A stretch of DNA of 64,000 nucleotides from NCBI GenBank assembly GCA_024213275.1, contig JANAVG010000002.1, positions 248,001 to 312,000 of the forward strand, in the 5' to 3' direction. The position numbers were made by a program, and so were the translations under genes. Origin of the DNA: Rossellomorea sp. BNER. GTDB lineage: Bacteria; Bacillota; Bacilli; Bacillales; Bacillaceae_B. The notes beneath the pieces were generated by a model that had not been told where the DNA came from, made no database searches, and saw only the letters and a list, made by a program, of their open reading frames with translations. Within the stretch, counting starts at the first letter, position 1. Each line of letters opens with the position of its first letter. Shown here in pieces: positions 52,029-60,671 of this stretch.

Positions 52029-52057
52029 TTGATTAGAACAAACGTTTGTATTATAAT
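52029..52057 (+). promoter_or_regulatory. Sigma-A-type promoter with LexA-like box in its spacer
   Basis: TTGATT, a 17-bp spacer and a perfect TATAAT. The spacer contains AGAACAAACGTTTG (52035-52048), which fits the Bacillus LexA consensus CGAACRNRYGTTYG at all defined positions but the first. LexA bound there would block the promoter. Confidence 0.7.
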
Positions 52058-52082
52058 AGTCTCATAGATTGGAGTGAGACTA

Positions 52083-52304
52083 TTGAAATATAAGGTAAGA
52101 TTTAGGTTTGACAATGAAAATTCAAAGGCAATTTTTCTAGAAGCTGATAATGAAGATTTACTTAACAGAAGTATATTAAGTCAACAAGGTTGGTTTTCAC
52201 ATAAGGATGAGAATGGTGCAACATACCATATTAACATGAAGTTAGTTACATCAATAACTGTAATTGATGCTAAAAAGAGTAAGAGTGTTAGAATGTTGCG
52301 ATAA
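52083..52304 (+). CDS. Small protein under the LexA-like promoter
   Basis: This 73-residue protein with a beta-rich pattern reads MKYKVRFRFDNENSKAIFLE, then WFSHKDENGATYHINMKLVT. It starts with TTG at 52083 after GGAGTGAG. A GTG at 52074 would overlap that site. It is the first gene after a promoter with a near-consensus SOS box and is followed by a terminator. The function is unknown. The place suggests a gene switched on by DNA damage. Confidence 0.7.
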   Translation: MKYKVRFRFDNENSKAIFLEADNEDLLNRSILSQQGWFSHKDENGATYHINMKLVTSITVIDAKKSKSVRMLR

Positions 52305-52317
52305 TATATAAGGGAAG

Positions 52318-52345
52318 GACATCCGTTAAATTGGGTGTCTTTTTT
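52318..52345 (+). terminator. Terminator after the LexA-box gene
   Basis: The 7-bp stem GACATCC/GGGTGTC (one G-T) is followed by TTTTTTATTTG. Confidence 0.75.
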
Positions 52346-52372
52346 ATTTGTCCAAATTTAGGAGGAATTGAA

Positions 52373-52813
52373 ATGAAAAAAGAACGATTACGAATTTTAG
52401 AGCAACTATATAAAGAAGCAAAAGAATTTAACTCAATGGATAGTGGAATTGTCGTAGAACATGATGAAATGGTAGAAGCTAACTTTGATCTTCAATATCT
52501 GGAGAAAACTGGATATATTGAGGTTGAGGATTTAAGTAAGGGTATATACATTAATATTACTCCAAAAGGTGTTGATCTTGTTGAGAGTATGGAAGACATA
52601 ATGGGAACTGTAGATCATGATGAGATTGCTAAGAGTTGTGCTGAGATAAGTGAGACGTTAAAGAGACTACATGCTGAGATTGAATTAGATGGGAAGAAGA
52701 TAGCTGAGGTAATTCATTCTGTAGATGTTCCTGTGCGTGAGTTTAGTATAGAAGATGAAATCATTAGATTGTGTAGAGAACTTGGGAATGAAGAAAGATT
52801 GAAGGGGTGTTAA
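52373..52813 (+). CDS. Protein with winged-helix-like N-terminus
   Basis: This 146-residue acidic protein shows YLEKTGYIEVEDLSKGIYI, then NITPKGVDLVES, at residues about 38-70. This resembles the wing of a YjcQ-type winged helix domain. The remainder is helical. An ATG-like start at 52331 lies before the AGGAGGAATTG site, so 52373 is used. It begins the rightward run into the terminase genes. The function is unknown and could be regulatory. Confidence 0.7.
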   Translation: MKKERLRILEQLYKEAKEFNSMDSGIVVEHDEMVEANFDLQYLEKTGYIEVEDLSKGIYINITPKGVDLVESMEDIMGTVDHDEIAKSCAEISETLKRLHAEIELDGKKIAEVIHSVDVPVREFSIEDEIIRLCRELGNEERLKGC

Positions 52814-52814
52814 G

Positions 52815-53120
52815 ATGTACGAATTAACGAATAAGGCAATAGGATTAATAATGGTTGAGACTGGATTAATGTATGAGGAAATTAGAGAGTTATCAAATGA
52901 AAGCTTCAACTCCTTAGCTCAATATATCAAAAGAAATAGTAAAGATGATGAAGACCAAGAGAAAAATAAAGTTAACTTAGGTGAATACTCAGTTACGGTT
53001 GATATTAATACAGATAAACTGGTCAGGAAGTTAAATGTTATTAGACATGCAATAGAATTTGTTGTTGATGAGCTTGAAGAGATTGATGATGAACATGAGT
53101 GTATTGATGATGTGCTGTGA
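52815..53120 (+). CDS. Acidic helical phage protein
   Basis: This 101-residue, strongly acidic protein (MYELTNKAIGLIMVETGLMY; ends EEIDDEHECIDDVL) is helical with no recognised motif. GAAGGGGTG precedes the ATG, which follows the preceding stop by one base. It lies between the winged-helix-like gene and the HNH gene, so it is probably cotranscribed with them. Confidence 0.68.
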   Translation: MYELTNKAIGLIMVETGLMYEEIRELSNESFNSLAQYIKRNSKDDEDQEKNKVNLGEYSVTVDINTDKLVRKLNVIRHAIEFVVDELEEIDDEHECIDDVL

Positions 53121-53137
53121 GTGTAGGGTGATTAGTA

Positions 53138-53512
53138 ATGGCTTTATTAAAGCTATGCCAGTGTGGGAAAAAGATATCTATTGAGTTATCTAGATGTGAT
53201 AAATGTGAGGATAGCTATAAGCAAAGTAAGAATGACAGTGATAAACAATATAATACTTTGCGTGATGAGAAGTATACACAGTTTTATAAGAGTGGAGGGT
53301 GGAGAGCATTACGTGCGGAAGTATATCGTGAACAGTTAGGGTTATGTCAACCATGCAAACGTGATAATAAGTTAGTTAAAGGTAATGTAGTAGACCATTT
53401 GATACCTATTCGAGAAGATTATTCTTTGAGATTATGTAAAGAGAATTGTGAAGTTAAGTGCCATAGCTGCCACAACAAGAAAACACAGGATGATAAGAGG
53501 AAATATAGGTAG
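53138..53512 (+). CDS. HNH endonuclease next to the terminase
   Basis: This 124-residue HNH nuclease has an N-terminal zinc knuckle (LCQCGK, then CDKCED), YKSGGWRALRAEVYREQLGL, and the HNH core with VVDHLIPIRED and CEVKCHSCHNKKT. HNH proteins at this place work with the terminase in genome cleavage in HK97-type and other cos phages. This supports a cos packaging mode. The start at 53138 lacks a perfect binding site (GTAGGGTG). Confidence 0.9.
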   Translation: MALLKLCQCGKKISIELSRCDKCEDSYKQSKNDSDKQYNTLRDEKYTQFYKSGGWRALRAEVYREQLGLCQPCKRDNKLVKGNVVDHLIPIREDYSLRLCKENCEVKCHSCHNKKTQDDKRKYR

Positions 53513-53611
53513 GGGCTATGTAAAAATTTTCTAAAAGTTTATTTATGGAACGCTATGGGGGCTATTTCTCGCAAAAACTCCCCACGTAAAATTTCAGGAA
53601 GGAGGAAGATC

Positions 53612-54100
53612 ATGGCAGGACAGCGACAACCTATTGATTTATTAGTACATAAAGGTAATAAACACTTAACTAAGAAAGAGATTGAAGATAGAAAAGCGAA
53701 GGAAATCAATGCTCCTAATGATAAAGTAGAGCCTCCTTCCTATTTAACAACTAAGAAGTTAAAAGATGAGTTTAATAAAATTGCTAACGAGTTAATGGGC
53801 ATTGGGATTATGTCAAATCTTGATGTAGACGCATTAGCTCGTTTTATTTTGGCTCAAAAAATGTATCAAGATTTAACGAAACAATTGTCCAAATTAAAAC
53901 CAGTAATTACAGATGAAGATGGTAATGTATCTGAAAATGAAGTTTACTCCAAATTACTAGTCAATCAAGATAAACTATTTAAACAATGTAGGCAATCAGC
54001 AAGTGATTTAGGTTTAACTATATCATCTAGGTGTAAATTAGTCGTTCCACAATCAAAAGAAAATGATCAACCACCAAGTAAATGGGATAAGTTCCGATGA
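53612..54100 (+). CDS. Terminase small subunit, P27 family
   Basis: This 162-residue protein binds the phage packaging start site. Motifs typical of phage_P27 type terminases include MAGQRQPIDLLVHKGNKHLT and PSYLTTKKLKDEFNKIANEL. The C-terminal ASDLGLTISSRCKLVVP is also typical. The open frame runs to 53555, but AAGGAGGAAG before 53612 fixes the start. It overlaps the large subunit gene by four bases (ATGA). A cos site is likely in the gap 53513-53611, but none was identified. Confidence 0.9.
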   Translation: MAGQRQPIDLLVHKGNKHLTKKEIEDRKAKEINAPNDKVEPPSYLTTKKLKDEFNKIANELMGIGIMSNLDVDALARFILAQKMYQDLTKQLSKLKPVITDEDGNVSENEVYSKLLVNQDKLFKQCRQSASDLGLTISSRCKLVVPQSKENDQPPSKWDKFR

Positions 54101-55827
54101 TTGTTGATAGAGCAACAGAATACGCAAAAGATGTTGTGGGAGGGAATAAGGTTGCAGGAGAATTAGAAATATTAGCCTGTAAACGACATCTAAATGACTT
54201 AGAACGTCAGGGAACAGATGATTTTTCATACGTTTGGAGTATAGAAGATGCTAACCATATCATCGAATTTGCTGAATCACTTACACTTGCTGAAGGTGAA
54301 GAACCTGCACCAATGAAATTATATCCTTTTCAGTGTTTTATTTTTGGTTCATGGAATGGCTGGTTGACACTCAAAGGGCATCGTAGATTTCGTACTAGTT
54401 ATGTACAGGTAGCGAGGCAAAATGGAAAATCAGTTGGTAATGCTGTACCATCAATGTATTATGGAAACTTTGCTGGTTATCAGTATCCTCAAATTTTTGC
54501 AACAGCTACGAAGGAACAACAGGCAAAAATAGTTGTGAAAGAATGTTATAAATTTATCAATGCAGATTTTGAGTTAAGTGGAACTAAAACAAGGAAAGGC
54601 TTATTTACGATTAAAGATTATAAGTCTGAAATTGAATGTAACTTAACGAGGGGAACAATCAAAGCACTTGGAAGGGATACAGACTCAATTGATGGGTTTA
54701 GACCATTTTTTGCATCGGTCGATGAGTACCACAAACACAAGACGAATCAGATGTTTAAATTGCTTTCTGACGGAACAAAGAAATTGAAATCTAGTTTAGT
54801 TAGTGTCATTACAACAGCAGGTTTTGATTTAAATAGTCCATGTAAAGAACTCTATGATTACTGTGTTCAAGTGCTTAACGGTGTTGCCCCTGATGAAACA
54901 CAATTTGTCTTTATTGCACAACTTGATAAAGACGATGACCCTTTTGATGAGAGTGTTTGGGAAAAGTCAAATCCATTATGGACACCTGAAACACTTGAGA
55001 ATCTTAGAGCAGATGCTCTAAAGGCGCAAAGAATGGGTGGAGAAGAATTACGTAACTTCCTAACAAAGTCTTTAAATATATGGGTACAATTTTCTGATGA
55101 TCAATACATGAATATGGAACATTGGAAAAAGTGTGAGTCAGATAAAACATTAGAGGATATGATTGGAATGAAGTGTATAGCAGGATTGGACTTATCAAGT
55201 GGAGGAGATTTAACTAGTCTTAGCTTAGTTTTTCCTTACTACATTGAGGACAAAAAGAAATATTTTGTCCATTCTCATTCCTTCATACCAAAGAATAGGG
55301 TAGCCGAACATATTAAAACAGATAATGCTCCATATGATATTTGGATACGCAACAAATTATTAACAACAACAGAAACTTTAGGTGGTATCAAAACTGATTA
55401 CAAATACATAATTTCCTACCTTAAAAAGATTATTGAAGAGTATGACCTCGATTTACAGGTAATCTGTTATGACCCACATAATGCCTCAGCATTCTTACAT
55501 GACTTAGAAGATATGGGGATTGATTCAGTTTCGATTACGCAAACTGCAAGACATTTAAATGATCCTACTGTGGATTTTAGATTAGAAGTTGAAGCTGGAA
55601 ACGTGGAATACGATATAAATAATAAGTTGCTTACTTGGTCTATAGTAAATGCAAAGGTAGTTTCTAATTCATTTGGTGAAATAAAAATTGATAAAAATTT
55701 AATGCAAAAAAGAATTGACCCTGTAGATTCTGTTATTGATGCTTGGAAAGTTGCAATGACAGAGGAAAGAGATACTGATTTCTCAGAACTGTATGATGAT
55801 GAATTTCTCGATAGTATAGGATGGTGA
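54097..55827 (+). CDS. Terminase large subunit
   Basis: This 576-residue ATPase/nuclease packages DNA into the prohead. The Walker A-like motif VARQNGKS is at residues 105-112, with Walker B FFASVDEYH at about 205-212. The nuclease domain shows GLDLSSGGDLTSL and VICYDPHNA, and ends with VDSVIDAWKVAM. It resembles the HK97/P27-linked terminase family. The start overlaps the small subunit stop. All key motifs are intact. Confidence 0.96.
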   Translation: MIVDRATEYAKDVVGGNKVAGELEILACKRHLNDLERQGTDDFSYVWSIEDANHIIEFAESLTLAEGEEPAPMKLYPFQCFIFGSWNGWLTLKGHRRFRTSYVQVARQNGKSVGNAVPSMYYGNFAGYQYPQIFATATKEQQAKIVVKECYKFINADFELSGTKTRKGLFTIKDYKSEIECNLTRGTIKALGRDTDSIDGFRPFFASVDEYHKHKTNQMFKLLSDGTKKLKSSLVSVITTAGFDLNSPCKELYDYCVQVLNGVAPDETQFVFIAQLDKDDDPFDESVWEKSNPLWTPETLENLRADALKAQRMGGEELRNFLTKSLNIWVQFSDDQYMNMEHWKKCESDKTLEDMIGMKCIAGLDLSSGGDLTSLSLVFPYYIEDKKKYFVHSHSFIPKNRVAEHIKTDNAPYDIWIRNKLLTTTETLGGIKTDYKYIISYLKKIIEEYDLDLQVICYDPHNASAFLHDLEDMGIDSVSITQTARHLNDPTVDFRLEVEAGNVEYDINNKLLTWSIVNAKVVSNSFGEIKIDKNLMQKRIDPVDSVIDAWKVAMTEERDTDFSELYDDEFLDSIGW

Positions 55828-55831
55828 TAAC

Positions 55832-56014
55832 TTGAAACAAATTAAAAATTACATAGAAGATGTTCTTATTTTTGTAGGAATCATTCTTATCACATCAGCA
55901 ACCTATCTAATTAGCTTTGTTGCTTCTATTTATGTGTTAGGAGGATTCCTTATTTTATTAGGAATTTTCTTTTCGTTAAATCCTCCTTCAAATAAAGAGA
56001 GGAAAAGGAGGTGA
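55832..56014 (+). CDS. Small two-helix membrane protein
   Basis: This 60-residue protein has two membrane helices (IEDVLIFVGIILITSATYLI and VASIYVLGGFLILLGIFFSL) and a basic tail. It starts with TTG at 55832 with only a weak GGTGAT site. Small membrane proteins between terminase and portal are seen in many phages of Firmicutes. Their role is unknown. Confidence 0.7.
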   Translation: MKQIKNYIEDVLIFVGIILITSATYLISFVASIYVLGGFLILLGIFFSLNPPSNKERKRR

Positions 56015-56018
56015 GTAA

Positions 56019-57278
56019 ATGTTATTTAGACGACAGGAAGAGAAAAGAAATACAACGTATACATTAAAAGATCAAGAGTTTGCTAACTTACTTGGTATAT
56101 CATTGGATGGTTTATCTGCCGATAAGGCGAAGGAGGCAACATTTTATACCTGTCTTAGAATTATGACTGATACTGTTAGTAAACTTCCTTTAAAACTTTA
56201 TCAAGAAACTGAAGATGGTACAAAAAAAGCAACCAAACATTATTTGTACAATCTATTAAAATTAAGACCAAATCCTTACATGTCATCTTCAACTTTTTGG
56301 AAAGTTATCGAATTCAACAGACTTTATCATGGTCATGCAATAGCCTATATTGACACTGTAGGTAGTGGTAAAAATGCAGGGAAAGTAAAAGGGATTTATC
56401 CTTTACCTTCTGAATCTGTGGAAATATGGGTTGATGATAAAGGGATTATAGGTAGGAAAAATGCTATATGGTATGTTCATAGGTCAGTAAATGGTGAAGT
56501 TAAAATTCCCCATGAAAAAGCACTTCATTTTATGGGTATGACCAAAGATGGAGTACAGGGTATGCCGATTAAGGATTATTTACAAATCTTAGTAGAGAAT
56601 GGACAAAGCGGACAATCTTATGTGAATGAGTATTTTAAAAATGGGTTATTTGCAAAAGGGATTTTAACGTATACTTCCCAAATTGATCCAGCACAGGAAC
56701 AGAACATGAAAGACAGATTTAAACGTATGGCATCAGGTATTAAAAATGCCGGTTCTATTTTACCTGTTCCTTTAGGGTTTGATTTTAAAACTATTAATTC
56801 AACTATGGCTGATAGTCAATTCTTAGAATTAAACCAATTAACGATGCAGCAAATTGCAGCAGCATTTGGAATAAAGATGCACCAAATTAACTCATTGGAT
56901 CGTGCTACACATTCAAATATCGCAGAGCAACAAAAAGAATTCTATGTTGATACTCTTCAAAGCGTTCTTACAATGTATGAGCAAGAGTTATCGTACAAAC
57001 TTCTAACGACTAAAGAGAAAGAGCAAAACTTTTTCCTAGAGTTTAATGTAGACTCAATACTTAGGAGTTCGTTTGAAACAAGAATTGAAGCTCTTGGTAA
57101 AGCTGTTGATAGAGGTATTTACACAATTAATGAGGCTAGACAGATTGAAAATAAGTCAAGAATTGACCACAAATATGCAGACTCATTAATCTTTAATGGT
57201 AATGCTATTCCAATTGATATGCTAGGTCAACAATACATAAAAAACTCTTCACCGAAGGGAGGTGAGGGTGATGAATAA
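56019..57278 (+). CDS. Portal protein, HK97 family
   Basis: This 419-residue portal forms the dodecameric DNA gate of the head. Typical HK97-type features include FYTCLRIMTDTVSKLPLKLY and YLYNLLKLRPNPYMSSSTFW. The helical C-terminal FGIKMHQINSLDRATHSNIA is also typical. A perfect AAAAGGAGGTGAG precedes the ATG. The end overlaps the protease gene. No truncation is visible. Confidence 0.95.
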   Translation: MLFRRQEEKRNTTYTLKDQEFANLLGISLDGLSADKAKEATFYTCLRIMTDTVSKLPLKLYQETEDGTKKATKHYLYNLLKLRPNPYMSSSTFWKVIEFNRLYHGHAIAYIDTVGSGKNAGKVKGIYPLPSESVEIWVDDKGIIGRKNAIWYVHRSVNGEVKIPHEKALHFMGMTKDGVQGMPIKDYLQILVENGQSGQSYVNEYFKNGLFAKGILTYTSQIDPAQEQNMKDRFKRMASGIKNAGSILPVPLGFDFKTINSTMADSQFLELNQLTMQQIAAAFGIKMHQINSLDRATHSNIAEQQKEFYVDTLQSVLTMYEQELSYKLLTTKEKEQNFFLEFNVDSILRSSFETRIEALGKAVDRGIYTINEARQIENKSRIDHKYADSLIFNGNAIPIDMLGQQYIKNSSPKGGEGDE

Positions 57279-57912
57279 AGAGAAAGAAATTCGCCAAATA
57301 ACAACTGATATTGAATTACGTGCTATCGGTGAAGAAGGTTCAAAAGAAGAATACATAGAAGGTTATGCTTTAAAATTTGAACGTTGGTCTGAAGTGTTGG
57401 GATGGGGATTCAAAGAAATTATTAGTCGTGAAGCTTTAGATAATGCAGATATGTCTGATGTAATAGCATTATTTAATCATTCTAAAATGCATCCATTAGC
57501 AAGAAATAATGTCGAATCTGATAAAGGTAATCTTTCTTTAGAGGTAGACAATATTGGACTTAAATTTCGATTTAATCCTACTGATACATCTTATGCAAAA
57601 GATTTAAAGGAGAATATGCGTTCAGGTATTATAAATAAATGCTCATTTGCATTTTACCTTGATTACCGTGATTCTGAAGCTCAAGAATGGGATTGGGATG
57701 ACGGTGAAAAAGGATATGATCAACGTAGAATTAATAAGATTGCAGGTCTAACAGACATTTCTATTGTAACTACACCTGCCTATAAAGATACGGAAAGTGT
57801 AGTTAGTGCAAGATGTCTAGAATCAAAAGAATCAAGGGATGAACATTTAAAACAAGAGAAACAAAAACAAAATACAAAACGGAAATTAGAACTTGAACTA
57901 GAACTTAGCTAG
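57271..57912 (+). CDS. Prohead protease, HK97 family (S78)
   Basis: This 213-residue serine protease matures the prohead and digests the scaffold part of the capsid protein. The probable catalytic His lies in LFNHSKMHPLARN and the Ser in NKCSFAFYLDY. LTDISIVTTPAYKDT is conserved in the family. GGGAGGTGAGGG lies upstream of the ATG at 57271. An in-frame codon at 57262 falls within that site. The last codons form a terminator-like hairpin. Confidence 0.93.
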   Translation: MNKEKEIRQITTDIELRAIGEEGSKEEYIEGYALKFERWSEVLGWGFKEIISREALDNADMSDVIALFNHSKMHPLARNNVESDKGNLSLEVDNIGLKFRFNPTDTSYAKDLKENMRSGIINKCSFAFYLDYRDSEAQEWDWDDGEKGYDQRRINKIAGLTDISIVTTPAYKDTESVVSARCLESKESRDEHLKQEKQKQNTKRKLELELELS

Positions 57913-57922
57913 TTCTTTTTTT
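57895..57922 (+). terminator. Terminator-like hairpin at the end of the protease gene
   Basis: The 7-bp stem GAACTAG/CTAGTTC with a 7-nt loop is followed by TTTTTTT. It overlaps the protease stop and lies 27 bp before the capsid gene. Confidence 0.65.
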
Positions 57923-57948
57923 ATGAAAATTTTAGGAGGATATTAATT

Positions 57949-59091
57949 ATGAGAAAAATTGATGAATTGAAACAGGAATTAACTACTTTGGAAGGTGAAG
58001 TACGTTCCCTTCTTAATGAAGATAAAGTAAAGGAAGCAGAGGTAAAAATGGAAGAACAACGTTCTTTAAAATCTAAAATCAAGATTCAAGAAGAATTAGA
58101 TGCTCAAGAAGAGAGAGAGGTAAATGAAAAAATGGAAAAACGTGAAGAAAAACAAGAAGAGCGTCAGGATAATAAACAAGTAGAATATCGTGATGCTTTC
58201 TATAAAATGGTACGTGGAGTTGACTTGAATTCAGATGAAAGACGTAGCTTGACAGCTGGTTCTGCAACTGCTGGTGGTCATACTGTGCCAAAGTCATTCC
58301 AAAAGAAATTAATTGACAAATTAGAAGAACTTAATATCATGCGTAAACTTGCTACCGTCATTCAAACGGACAGTGACATGGATATTCCTGTAATTGTTTC
58401 TCATGGTACTGCAGCATGGACAGCAGAAGAAGGAGCTTATAACGAGTCAGATGATGTATTCGGTCAGATTACACTGAAAGCATTCAAACTTACTCGAATC
58501 ATTAAAGTATCTGAAGAATTGCTTCAAGATAGTGCATTTGATTTAGAAAATTATCTTGTAAATGAATTTGCTCGTTCTATTGCTAAAGCAGAGGAAAATG
58601 CTTTTGTGGCTGGTGATGGAGTAGACAAGCCAGAAGGTGTATTTGTAGGTGCTGAAGTTGGTTTGACTGCAGCTAGTGGATCAGCACTAAAAGCAGATGA
58701 AATTGTTGATCTATATTACTCTCTCCCTCGTCCTTACCGTGAGAAAGCAGTATTTATTGCTAACGATTCTACTGTTAAAGTAATTCGCAAACTAAAAGAT
58801 TCTGAGGGTAATTACCTATGGGAGAAAGGTCTAGGTGGAGAACCATCAACAATTCTTGGTCGTCCTGTACATACTTCTGAATTTTCACCAGAGATTGGCG
58901 TTAATGCAAATGTTATTGCCTTTGGCGATATGTCTTACTACCAAATCGCAGACCGTAAAACTCGTGTATTCCAACGTCTAAATGAAAAATACGCTGATTT
59001 TGGACAAGTTGGTTTCCGTGGATATGAGCGTGTAGACGGTAAGTTAACTCTTGCAGAAGCAGTAAAAGTATTGAAAATGGCAGCAGTTTAA
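57949..59091 (+). CDS. Major capsid protein, HK97 fold
   Basis: This 380-residue protein has an N-terminal coiled-coil delta domain (residues about 1-85) that serves as scaffold and is removed by the protease. The capsid domain follows (RRSLTAGSATAGGHTVPKSF; VPVIV-type strand MDIPVIVSHGTAAW; ending DFGQVGFRGYERVDGKLTLA). AGGAGGAT precedes the ATG. Codon use is less AT-skewed than in early genes, as expected for a highly expressed protein. Confidence 0.95.
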   Translation: MRKIDELKQELTTLEGEVRSLLNEDKVKEAEVKMEEQRSLKSKIKIQEELDAQEEREVNEKMEKREEKQEERQDNKQVEYRDAFYKMVRGVDLNSDERRSLTAGSATAGGHTVPKSFQKKLIDKLEELNIMRKLATVIQTDSDMDIPVIVSHGTAAWTAEEGAYNESDDVFGQITLKAFKLTRIIKVSEELLQDSAFDLENYLVNEFARSIAKAEENAFVAGDGVDKPEGVFVGAEVGLTAASGSALKADEIVDLYYSLPRPYREKAVFIANDSTVKVIRKLKDSEGNYLWEKGLGGEPSTILGRPVHTSEFSPEIGVNANVIAFGDMSYYQIADRKTRVFQRLNEKYADFGQVGFRGYERVDGKLTLAEAVKVLKMAAV

Positions 59092-59095
59092 TAGG

Positions 59096-59115
59096 AGGGG
59101 AGAAATCCCCTTTTA
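59096..59115 (+). terminator. Weak hairpin after the capsid gene
   Basis: The 5-bp stem AGGGG/CCCCT with a 6-nt loop is followed by TTTATTA. It may reduce read-through after the capsid gene. Confidence 0.45.
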
Positions 59116-59137
59116 TTAGTATAGAGGTGGTGTAGTT

Positions 59138-59302
59138 TTGAAGGTTAAAATTAAAGAGAATATTGTTGGGTTAGACTTTTCTTACACAATTGGAGAAGAA
59201 GTTAATGTGAAAAAAGAGTTAGGTAATGACTTAATTAATGCAGGTTATGCGGATGAGATTAAATTAATCAAAAAGAACACCAAAAAAAGTGGTGATAAAT
59301 AA
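59138..59302 (+). CDS. Small head-region protein
   Basis: A 54-residue frame starts with TTG at 59138 (MKVKIKENIVGLDFSYTIGE, then EVNVKKELGNDLINAGYADE). GAGGTGGTG precedes the start. Its stop overlaps the start of the connector gene. Small proteins of this type after capsid genes are common in siphoviruses and may join the head-tail region. The function is not proven. Confidence 0.65.
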   Translation: MKVKIKENIVGLDFSYTIGEEVNVKKELGNDLINAGYADEIKLIKKNTKKSGDK

Positions 59303-59577
59303 TGCTGACAGATGTTAAACAGTATTTGAGGCTTGAAGATAGTTATATAGAGGAAGATACTCAACTCAATTCCTTAATTATTGCAGCAAAATCTTACATA
59401 AAAAACGCTACTGGTGTTACGGTTGATGAGTTGAATGATCTACATAAGTTAGCTGTTTGTTTACTCGTAGTACACTGGTATGAAAATCGTGAGCCAGTGG
59501 GAAAAACTGATTCACTTGCTTTTAGTTTAGAGAGTATTCTATTTCAATTGAGTGTTATTGGAAGTGGTACTCCATGA
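59302..59577 (+). CDS. Head-tail connector protein, gp6-like
   Basis: This 91-residue helical protein has MLTDVKQYLRLEDSYIEEDT, IIAAKSYIKNATG, and LLVVHWYENREPVG, which match the HK97 gp6/phage connector family. It forms the ring below the portal. The ATG uses the last base of the previous stop. It overlaps the next gene by four bases. Confidence 0.9.
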   Translation: MLTDVKQYLRLEDSYIEEDTQLNSLIIAAKSYIKNATGVTVDELNDLHKLAVCLLVVHWYENREPVGKTDSLAFSLESILFQLSVIGSGTP

Positions 59578-59909
59578 ATCCTGCTAAATACCGTCATCAT
59601 GTATCTGTTCAGAAGTTTACCACTAAACGTGTAGACGGTAGATTTATAGAAGATTGGTTTGAGTATAAAAAAGTAAGAGCCTGTAAAAAAGGTAAAGGTG
59701 GAAAAGAATACTTTGAAGCCAAAGCTGCTAACGCTGTCCGTACTACTGTATGGGAAATTCGCTATGATAAGGAATTAGAACAAAAAGGTGAGGGCAGAAG
59801 ATTTGTATATAATGGTCAAGATCACGAGATTAAGAGTGTTGTGGATGTCACAGGATTACGAAAAGAGCTGGAAATCATCACAGAGGCGGTGGTAACTAGT
59901 GCCGGCTGA
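59574..59909 (+). CDS. Head closure protein, SPP1 gp16-like
   Basis: This 111-residue beta-rich protein (MNPAKYRHHVSVQKFTTKRV; RTTVWEIRYDKEL; VYNGQDHEIKSVVDV) matches head closure/adaptor proteins of siphoviruses. It seals the filled head below the connector. It overlaps both neighbours, as usual in this gene block. Confidence 0.88.
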   Translation: MNPAKYRHHVSVQKFTTKRVDGRFIEDWFEYKKVRACKKGKGGKEYFEAKAANAVRTTVWEIRYDKELEQKGEGRRFVYNGQDHEIKSVVDVTGLRKELEIITEAVVTSAG

Positions 59910-60285
59910 TATGAAAGTTAATTTTCGCAGCAAAGTAAACGAATTAGGCTTAAAAGGAAAACGAGCTGAAGGTCAGGTATTAAAGAGTGCTGGAGAAGTA
60001 TTAGCGAGCAAAATTGCAGACTTAATCAATTACTCTAACAATAATAGTGCTACCTACAAACACTTGGCAGACAATATCGTTGTGAGTAATACAAAAACAA
60101 ATCAATTTGGCGAACGGTACGTACAGATCAGTGCGATTAAAGAGCTAGGCTATCGGTTAAAGTTTCTAGAGTTTGGTACAAGTAAAATGAGTGCACAAGC
60201 ACCAATGACAATAGGTTCTGATATGGCAAAGGATGAAGTCGCTAAAACATTAAGCGAAGGAATAGAAAGGATCATGAGGTTATGA
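59899..60285 (+). CDS. HK97 gp10-like neck protein
   Basis: This 128-residue protein starts with GTG at 59899 after GGCGGTGG. It has the family pattern: helices at the N-terminus (QVLKSAGEVLASKIADLINY) and then the conserved GYRLKFLEFGTSKMSAQAP. The HK97 gp10/SPP1-like proteins join the neck and tail. The stop overlaps the next ATG (ATGA). Confidence 0.9.
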   Translation: MPADMKVNFRSKVNELGLKGKRAEGQVLKSAGEVLASKIADLINYSNNNSATYKHLADNIVVSNTKTNQFGERYVQISAIKELGYRLKFLEFGTSKMSAQAPMTIGSDMAKDEVAKTLSEGIERIMRL

Positions 60286-60668
60286 ACAATGTAAAAGATG
60301 ATGTATTACATGAACTCGAATTAAATACTTCATTAACAGCACAATTAGATGCTTATTCGGGTTATCCTGCTATATTCCATTTGAAAGCACCATCTAATCA
60401 AGACTTTGATACCTATGTAGTCTATCAATTAATTAATAACACTGATACCTTTTACGCTGATAATAAATCTTTAAAAGAATACATCCACATTCAAATATCT
60501 GTTTTTACAAAACAGGGCTCAACGACTAGCTTAGCGGAAGAAGTAAACAAAGCAATGAGGTCGTTGGGTTTTTATCGTGTGGTTGTTGGAGAATCACATG
60601 AGAGTGACACAGGGTACGATCACATTTATACGAGATGGAAAATCAAAATTAATAAGGAGGGCGTATAG
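60282..60668 (+). CDS. Tail completion/terminator protein (DUF3168-like)
   Basis: This 128-residue protein (NVKDDVLHELELNTSLTAQL; YPAIFHLKAPSN; YVVYQLINNTDTFYADNKSL) is of the tail terminator type that caps the tail tube and binds the neck. Its place between gp10-like and tube genes agrees. The ATG overlaps the previous stop. Confidence 0.85.
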   Translation: MNNVKDDVLHELELNTSLTAQLDAYSGYPAIFHLKAPSNQDFDTYVVYQLINNTDTFYADNKSLKEYIHIQISVFTKQGSTTSLAEEVNKAMRSLGFYRVVVGESHESDTGYDHIYTRWKIKINKEGV

Positions 60669-60671
60669 AAT

